11,124 bases of DNA. Origin: Bacteroidales bacterium (GTDB taxonomy: Bacteria > Bacteroidota > Bacteroidia > Bacteroidales > NBLH01). The stretch spans positions 1 to 11,124 of the forward strand of contig JAKIUH010000107.1 in the NCBI GenBank assembly GCA_021647685.1, given 5' to 3'. Shown here one piece after another: positions 6,311 to 11,124 of the stretch. Position numbers and translations under genes: made by a program. The notes below the pieces were generated by a model. The model did not search any database and had not been told where the DNA came from. It saw nothing but the letters and a program-made list of their open reading frames with translations. Positions within the stretch are counted from its first letter, which is position 1. The number at the start of each line of letters is the position of its first letter.

Positions 6311-8941
6311 ATGTTTAAAAAGAAAATACTTTTATTTATAATTTTATGTGTTGGAAGTTTTTCTTACGCACAAAGTAAGTATGAAATTCTCTCTTTACCC
6401 GACACTGTATTGACTGCTCCACAAATTGTTCGCTTTATTGATAAGCAAACCCTTGGAACCAGTTTATCCGGTATTAATTTGTTTGCAAAAATTAATGATG
6501 AACTAACAAAAGCAACTTTACGAAATGACAGCTTAGAAATGATGCTTGCCCATTATTATTTGGCAAGATTATATGCCTTTGACGGTAATTACTCTGAATC
6601 TTCAAAAAACTATCAAAGTGCTTTAAATGTTTTGAACAAAGAAAAATACCCTGAACTTGAGGGTGTTTTTTATGGTAGAATAGGTATCTCACTTGAAAAC
6701 ATGTTTGATTATGACAATGCCTTAATTTATTTTAATAAATCATTAAAAATAAGAGAAAAAATTGAAGATACGGTGGGAATTATTAATGTTCATAATTTCA
6801 TAGGCAGGCTTTATAAAAAATTGGGTAAATATGACTTAGCTTTTGAATGTTTCACCAAAGCACTAAATGCAATTTCCGATTCTTCAAAATTAGAACTGAA
6901 AGCCTTTACCTATGTAAATCTGGGTTTAATATTTAGCGAAACCGGTGATTATATCTATGCTGAGAAATACCTGAATGATGCATTAGAAATCAGAAAAAAG
7001 TTAAATAATGAAATATATGTTGCACATACCTATTTTCGTTTAGCCGATCTTTTTTTAAAAAAAGCAGATTTTGATAGAGCTATTGAATATAGCTTAAAAG
7101 CAATGTCAATTTATGATAAAAACAGTATAAAAAAACAACTGCCTGAAGTATATAACTTCTTGGGTTTATGTTATTTAAAAAAAGGTAAATACGAGAAAGC
7201 TAATCGTTTTTTAAGTAATGCTAAACAACTGGCTTTGCAAAATAATTCAAAATATGTATTAGCTCGTAATGCTTTAAATTTTGGAACGTTTTATGCTTTG
7301 CATAAAGATTATAAAACGGCTATAATGCATTTTAAGGAGGCTATAAACAGAGCCGAAGAATTACAACGAAGCAGTTTGCTTGCAGAGGCAAATAAAAAAA
7401 TCGCAAAAGCTTATTTTGAAACCGGACAATTTAAAGAAGCTTATTTGGCAAAAGAAACGTATGAACAATTGCATAAAAATATGTTTAATACAGATTTTGC
7501 AAAAAAAGTTGCTGATTTTGCCAGTATGAAAAAATTAGAAAAATTAAGCCTTATTTATGAATTTGAACGAAAAGAAGAAGATATTAAAAAGGCAGCCGAA
7601 ATCCATCGTGAAATTTTACTTCGGAACGTTTTCATTGCTGTGAGTCTGTTTTTTATACTTTTTGCTTTTATCCTTTTTTATCAAATAAAGCAAAAGTCGA
7701 AAATTAATAGAGACCTGAAAACTTCTAAAGAACTTATTGAAAAAAAACAAAGCCAAATAGTAAAACAACGAGATGTTTTAATCAAGCAAAAAAAGGAACT
7801 TACTGATACCTTAAATAATGTTATATTACTAAAAAAAGCGATAGAACAAAGTTCAAGTACTATTGTAATTACGGATGCAAAAGGTAATATTGAATACGTA
7901 AACCCAAAATTTGTTGAAACCACCGGTTATACTTTTGAGGAAGTAAAAGGAGAAAATCCCAGAATACTTAGTTCCGGTAAAAAAAGTGAAGCGTTTTATA
8001 AAGAATTATGGAATACTATATTATCAGGTAAAGAGTGGCGTGGTGAATTTGTTAATAAACGCAAAGATGGGAAAACATTTACCGAATATGCTTCGATATC
8101 TTCGGTTAAAGATGATAAAGGGCAAATCATACACTTTGTTGCAGTAAAGGACGATGTTACCGAACAACAAAAAATTTTGTCAGAATTAGAAAAGCTAACA
8201 GCCGTACAAACAAAAGTGTTTTCCATTATTGGTCACGATTTAAGAAGTCCTTTAGGCTCGGTAAAATCTATTTTGGAGTTTTTAATCGAAAAAGATTATG
8301 TTCAAGAAAATGATGAACTTTCTAGAATAATGGGAATGATTTTAAAAAGTATTGTGTCCATTAGCTTTTTATCCGAAAATTTATTGAACTGGGGAGCAAA
8401 TTGGTTAAAAGATAACGACCCTTTGCAAAAAGAATTTATTATCAATGAACTAATCGATGAAAACCTTAGTATCTTACAAAATGCCGCCGTAGGAAAAAAT
8501 ATTATATTAAGTTCTGAACTTACCCCAAAAATCAGTGTTTATGCCGACCCTGAAATGATAAGTATTGTAATTCGTAACTTAATTGCTAATGCTATTAAAT
8601 TTACACCGGTAGGTGGAAAAATTACCATATACGGACAAAAAATAACGGACGATAAAGTAGAAATTTCGGTGAAAGATACCGGTGTAGGAATAAAAAAAGA
8701 AACCATACCTTTATTGCTTGATGAATATAATTTATTTACCACTCCCGGTACCGAAAGTGAAAAAGGTTCCGGTTTAGGATTGTCTATATGCGTACAGTTT
8801 ATTAAGCGAAATAATGGGCACTTTGATATTGAGAGTGTTGTAGGTAAAGGCTCGGTATTTAAATTTACATTACCCATCCGTTCCGGTAAAAAATCTAAGG
8901 TTTCCAACTCCAAACTCGAATCAACTCAGGAAACGACTTAG
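6311..8941 (+). CDS. TPR-PAS sensor histidine kinase
   Basis: This 876-residue kinase is the second of the tandem pair. A signal peptide (1-20, ending SFSYA) precedes an extracytoplasmic tetratricopeptide array from about 75 to 390 with roughly seven to eight repeats, seen in recurring G-x-Y-x-x-A patterns such as GNYSESSKNYQSAL, GKYDLAFECFTKAL, GDYIYAEKYLNDAL and GKYEKANRFLSNAK. A single transmembrane helix follows at about 437-458, then a coiled coil (460-508), a PAS domain with PAC motif (about 508-622: NIEYVNPKFVETTGYTFEEV, then VKDDVTEQQ), HisKA with GHDLRSP and His642, and HATPase_c with NLIANAIKFT (Asn760), DTGVGI (789-794) and GSGLGLS (819-825). Catalytic residues are intact. It lacks a receiver or output domain. 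The 3-bp gap to the preceding kinase implies one transcript. Its last 15 codons lie within the convergent flavoprotein gene; the tail after about residue 858 is polar and lies outside the ATPase fold. TPR arrays on such kinases probably bind protein or peptide partners; the signal is unknown. Confidence 0.92.
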   Translation: MFKKKILLFIILCVGSFSYAQSKYEILSLPDTVLTAPQIVRFIDKQTLGTSLSGINLFAKINDELTKATLRNDSLEMMLAHYYLARLYAFDGNYSESSKNYQSALNVLNKEKYPELEGVFYGRIGISLENMFDYDNALIYFNKSLKIREKIEDTVGIINVHNFIGRLYKKLGKYDLAFECFTKALNAISDSSKLELKAFTYVNLGLIFSETGDYIYAEKYLNDALEIRKKLNNEIYVAHTYFRLADLFLKKADFDRAIEYSLKAMSIYDKNSIKKQLPEVYNFLGLCYLKKGKYEKANRFLSNAKQLALQNNSKYVLARNALNFGTFYALHKDYKTAIMHFKEAINRAEELQRSSLLAEANKKIAKAYFETGQFKEAYLAKETYEQLHKNMFNTDFAKKVADFASMKKLEKLSLIYEFERKEEDIKKAAEIHREILLRNVFIAVSLFFILFAFILFYQIKQKSKINRDLKTSKELIEKKQSQIVKQRDVLIKQKKELTDTLNNVILLKKAIEQSSSTIVITDAKGNIEYVNPKFVETTGYTFEEVKGENPRILSSGKKSEAFYKELWNTILSGKEWRGEFVNKRKDGKTFTEYASISSVKDDKGQIIHFVAVKDDVTEQQKILSELEKLTAVQTKVFSIIGHDLRSPLGSVKSILEFLIEKDYVQENDELSRIMGMILKSIVSISFLSENLLNWGANWLKDNDPLQKEFIINELIDENLSILQNAAVGKNIILSSELTPKISVYADPEMISIVIRNLIANAIKFTPVGGKITIYGQKITDDKVEISVKDTGVGIKKETIPLLLDEYNLFTTPGTESEKGSGLGLSICVQFIKRNNGHFDIESVVGKGSVFKFTLPIRSGKKSKVSNSKLESTQETT

Positions 8942-10376
8942 CCTTAAATACCGATTTATTTTGCAAAATTCGTAAACATTCCTGAATCCCTTCGGTAATA
9001 CTCGGGTGTGGATGGACTACCCTCATTACATCATTTAAACTATTGCCTTGATTAATTAAATGTGCTATGGAAACAATAAATGCAGAGGCTTGCGGTCCGG
9101 CAGCACGCATACCCAATATTTTTTCTTCCTTATCATCGCTTACAATAATTTTTACAAAACCCTTAGTATTTCTCATGGCAATTGCTCTGCTAACTAATTC
9201 ATTTGAGTAATAAGCCGCTTTGTATGCAATCCCTGCTTTTTGTGCTTGCTTTTCATTCATACCAACTGCTGCTACTTCGGGCTTAAAAAACATAAGTGTG
9301 GACATATTTGAATAATCCAAAGGATATTGATTTTTATTAATCATTGCTTTGGAGGCATACCTGCCCTGAAGTTCGGCTACACTTACCAATTGTGCATAAC
9401 CGGTAACATCTCCTGCCGCATATATGTTATTTATTCCTTTGCCGTTTTTTAACAAACAATTATCTTCTATTTCCAAAAATCCTCGTTCATTGGTTACAAC
9501 CCCGATATTTTCCAAACCTAAGTTTTCCGTATTCGGAACTCTGCCAATTGAAATTAATGCTGCATCAACTTCCAAAACTTTACTGTGCCCGTCGGCATAG
9601 TCCAAAACAACTTCCAAATAATCTTTATGCTTTTTTATCGTTCGTAAATTTGCCGTATGATGAATAATTACCCCGTTGTTTTCTAAATTTTTTGACACAA
9701 AATCACTTACATCGTCATCTTCAAAAGGAATAACTCGATGTGCGCGGTCTAAAAGATGTACTTCTGTTTGTTTAAAATTTGAAAATATAGTAGCAAACTC
9801 TGTCCCGATAATTCCCGAACCGATAATAATTAAACGTTCTGGGAATTTTTTTAGATTTAAAATACCGTCCGAATCAAAAATTCGTTCCTGATCAACTTCA
9901 ATTCCGGGGTATTTACGTGGTTTTGAACCTGTTGCAATAACAAAATAATCTGCCGATAAGTTTTCTTTTTCGCCATTAGAAAATAAAATTTCAATTTCAT
10001 TTTTGTTTAAAAATCGGGCTTGTCCAAATTTGATACTTAGGCTGCCGTTTTTACATTTTTGTCGCGAAAATGTTTCAATTTGCGAAAGCATTTGCAATTG
10101 TTTGGTTTTGGCAGCTGCAATTGTGCTTTTTCTTACTTTTTGAAAGTCAACAATTAATCCGGAAGCCCGAAATCCACGATCAATAGATGCTGCTACCGAA
10201 TAATCGTGTGAAAGTTCCCAAAGTGTTTTTGAACTTAATGCACCATTCATTACACCTGTTCCTCCGATATCTTTCGCTTCAATAATGCATACGTTTTTTG
10301 AAAAATCAAGTGCTCTAACGGCTGCTGTATATCCGGCAGGTCCGCTACCTATTATTATTACATCAAAATGTTTCAC
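8895..10376 (-). CDS. FAD/NAD(H)-dependent oxidoreductase of the Lpd/SthA fold lacking the redox-active cysteines
   Basis: This 493-residue cytosolic flavoprotein has the class I pyridine nucleotide-disulfide oxidoreductase layout: an FAD-binding GSGPAG (10-15), a second Rossmann motif IIGSGIIGTEFA (184-195) with Asp210 at the strand end, which suggests NAD(H), the FAD motif NIYAAGDVTG (317-326), and a C-terminal dimerisation domain with HPHPSITE (455-462) that keeps the His-Glu pair at 457 and 462. The active-site segment, normally GGTCLNxGCIPSK, reads GGTGVMNGALSSK (38-50): both cysteines are replaced, by Gly41 and Ala46. It therefore cannot do disulfide exchange and should not be called dihydrolipoamide dehydrogenase; transhydrogenase, diaphorase or quinone-reductase activity is more plausible, but this is inference. 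The start codon is GTG at 10374-10376, placed three residues before the first Rossmann strand. No lipoyl-complex genes lie nearby. The C-terminal end overlaps the second kinase by 47 bp and extends about 25 residues past the usual helix. Confidence 0.88.
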   Translation of the reverse strand: MKHFDVIIIGSGPAGYTAAVRALDFSKNVCIIEAKDIGGTGVMNGALSSKTLWELSHDYSVAASIDRGFRASGLIVDFQKVRKSTIAAAKTKQLQMLSQIETFSRQKCKNGSLSIKFGQARFLNKNEIEILFSNGEKENLSADYFVIATGSKPRKYPGIEVDQERIFDSDGILNLKKFPERLIIIGSGIIGTEFATIFSNFKQTEVHLLDRAHRVIPFEDDDVSDFVSKNLENNGVIIHHTANLRTIKKHKDYLEVVLDYADGHSKVLEVDAALISIGRVPNTENLGLENIGVVTNERGFLEIEDNCLLKNGKGINNIYAAGDVTGYAQLVSVAELQGRYASKAMINKNQYPLDYSNMSTLMFFKPEVAAVGMNEKQAQKAGIAYKAAYYSNELVSRAIAMRNTKGFVKIIVSDDKEEKILGMRAAGPQASAFIVSIAHLINQGNSLNDVMRVVHPHPSITEGIQECLRILQNKSVFKAKSFPELIRVWSWKP

Positions 10377-10542
10377 TACGTTTTTTGAGTTTATTGATTT
10401 TTTTAACTTTATTTAACAGATTTTCTGAATATAAGTGCTAAATATTTGTATATAAGATAAATAGATTAATAATTATAAATGTTTTTTTTATAAAATCCAG
10501 AATATTGATATTTTCGGCTGCTAAATTATATGATAAATAGCG

Positions 10543-10550
10543 TATATTTG
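10543..10550 (+). promoter_or_regulatory. Probable Bacteroidota -7 element upstream of the DUF4834-like gene
   Basis: TATATTTG matches the TAnnTTTG -7 consensus exactly and lies 37 bp before the ATG at 10588, giving a plausible short leader of about 30 nt. The -33 region is weak: there is no TTTG near 10520, only a TTTTC at 10511-10515 that is too distant. The 211-bp divergent gap (10377-10587) must also hold the promoter of the flavoprotein gene, for which no exact -7 match is visible on the minus strand. Confidence 0.45.
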
Positions 10551-10587
10551 TTTAATATCTTGAAAAATTATTTTAAAATTAATATTT

Positions 10588-10827
10588 ATGGGCGTTTTAT
10601 TAAAAATAATACTTATATCAGTACTGGTATATTATATATTCAAAACCGCTTTTCGTTTATTTTTACCTTTTCTTGGAAAAAAATTTGAACAAGAAATTTA
10701 TAAACGTACGCAAACTCAAGAAAAAATAAATAGAGAAGGAGAAGTTAGTATTCATATCAACAAAAATAAATCGAAAAAAATTGATAAAGATTTTGGTGAA
10801 TATACTGACTTTGAAGAAATTGAATAA
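10588..10827 (+). CDS. Small membrane-anchored protein, DUF4834-like
   Basis: This 79-residue protein has one N-terminal transmembrane helix (about 3-26, LLKIILISVLVYYIFKTAF), a short basic and polar middle (KKFEQEIYKRTQTQEK), then two short motifs: NREGEVSIHI (48-57) and an acidic end GEYTDFEEIE (70-79). This layout, with an EGE-[V/I]-x-I segment and a final GEYxDFEE, resembles DUF4834, a small uncharacterised family seen in Bacteroidota; the match is from memory. The orientation is probably N-terminus out with the charged tail in the cytoplasm. It is divergent from the flavoprotein gene and stands alone; the palindromic element starts 3 bp after its stop codon. Function unknown. Confidence 0.72.
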   Translation: MGVLLKIILISVLVYYIFKTAFRLFLPFLGKKFEQEIYKRTQTQEKINREGEVSIHINKNKSKKIDKDFGEYTDFEEIE

Positions 10828-10830
10828 TCC

Positions 10831-10853
10831 TCTAGTGTCATGTCAAGTATATT
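10831..10853 (+). repeat. Left terminal inverted repeat of the MITE-like element
   Basis: This is the left 23-bp arm, starting TCTAGTGTCATGTCAAG and running inward. It matches the reverse complement of 10976-10998 at 22 of 23 positions. The bases outside it (atcc on the left, ttga on the right) do not continue the symmetry, which marks the boundary. Confidence 0.8.
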
Positions 10854-10975
10854 GTGTCGTATAAGTTGAAGTTATTTTTGTATAGAACAAGGCAAAAATT
10901 TTTAGCATAGCAGTAGTTATGGTCAAAATTTTTAACAAAGTTCTATGCAAAAAGAACGAAACTTGGTATGACTAA

Positions 10976-10998
10976 AATATGCTTGACATGACACTAGA
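10976..10998 (-). repeat. Right terminal inverted repeat of the MITE-like element
   Basis: This right 23-bp arm ends CTTGACATGACACTAGA on the plus strand and is the complement of the left arm apart from one base (10981, G where perfect pairing needs A; a G-U pair would still form in one RNA strand). Confidence 0.8.
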
Positions 10999-11124
10999 TT
11001 GAGCGATTGTAAACTTTGAAAATGACTAATCATTCAGCACTCAAAGATTTTCTAAAATTTCTCAGATACCAACAAGGTGTCTTCCAAATTCATAGAAATC
11101 TTTTAGCACCAAAGCATTAGCCAT

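Larger units (their letters stand above)
10831..10998. mobile_element. MITE-like 168-bp palindromic element
   Basis: The ends are inverted repeats of 23 bp with 22 matches (10831-10853 against 10976-10998), each beginning TCTAGTGTCATGTCAAG; the only mismatch is at the 18th base. The interior is also imperfectly self-complementary: 10856-10888 matches the complement of 10940-10972 at about 23 of 33 positions, so the whole unit can fold into one long hairpin. It has no coding capacity. CTAG occurs at both outer edges (10832-10835 and 10994-10997); being palindromic, it can be read either as part of the repeat or as a 4-bp target duplication flanking TGTCATGTCAAG ends. Short size, terminal inverted repeats and absence of a transposase fit a MITE or a deleted insertion sequence mobilised in trans. 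Lying 3 bp after a stop codon, it may also act as a transcription terminator. No transposase with matching ends is in the window. Confidence 0.65.

Noticed and set aside
8539..8913. A 124-codon minus-strand frame inside the second kinase
   Set aside because: It is the antisense shadow of the conserved HATPase_c domain; the plus-strand frame carries all the motifs.
9676..9891. A 71-codon plus-strand frame inside the flavoprotein gene
   Set aside because: It is antisense to the NAD-binding Rossmann domain and shows no protein-like features of its own.
11022..11120. A 32-codon plus-strand frame (starting MTNHSALKDF) after the palindrome
   Set aside because: Too short, no family recognised, no promoter or upstream signal; the region 10999-11124 may be the edge of a gene outside the window, but this cannot be shown.
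11062..11124. A minus-strand frame of about 20 codons open to the right window edge (ending FYEFGRHLVGI)
   Set aside because: It could be the C-terminus of a gene entering from the right, but 20 residues with no recognisable motif are not enough to call.
10828..11124. A complete insertion sequence at the right edge
   Set aside because: The inverted repeats face each other across only 168 bp with no transposase; the rightmost DNA lies outside the repeats.

Overview
The window is AT-rich and gene-dense and looks like a chromosomal segment from a member of the Bacteroidota. The support is a purD gene followed by a DUF6427-type membrane protein, a DUF4834-type small protein, a TPR-PAS histidine kinase and a 7TMR-DISM histidine kinase of the kinds common in that phylum, starts without obvious Shine-Dalgarno sequences, and TAnnTTTG-type -7 promoter elements. 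The order within the phylum cannot be resolved from this window.

Layout from left to right. Positions 1-360 hold the C-terminal end of a family 20 beta-N-acetylhexosaminidase whose start lies outside the window; it is closed by a clear intrinsic terminator (394-428). A monoacylglycerol-lipase-like alpha/beta hydrolase follows (470-1402, +). It meets, tail to tail and with an 8-bp overlap, a minus-strand pair: purD (2429-3700) and, downstream of it, a polytopic membrane protein (1395-2387). A 408-bp non-coding stretch (3701-4108) separates purD from two tandem plus-strand sensor histidine kinases (4109-6307 and 6311-8941) that are only 3 bp apart. The second kinase overlaps by 47 bp, tail to tail, with a minus-strand flavoprotein (8895-10376). 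That flavoprotein has the dihydrolipoamide dehydrogenase/transhydrogenase fold but lacks both redox-active cysteines. Divergent from it is a 79-residue membrane-anchored DUF4834-like protein (10588-10827). Immediately after it lies a 168-bp palindromic element with 23-bp terminal inverted repeats (10831-10998), which looks like a MITE. The last 125 bp hold no gene I can support.

The genes fall into functional islands rather than one pathway: glycan/lipid hydrolysis, purine synthesis, envelope signalling and redox metabolism. The strongest co-functional unit is the kinase pair, which is almost certainly co-transcribed. No response regulator or output domain is present in the window, so the partner must be encoded elsewhere. 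I see no convincing defence system, CRISPR array, RNA gene or complete insertion sequence. The most interesting items are the cysteine-less flavoprotein, the MITE-like hairpin and the orphan kinase pair.
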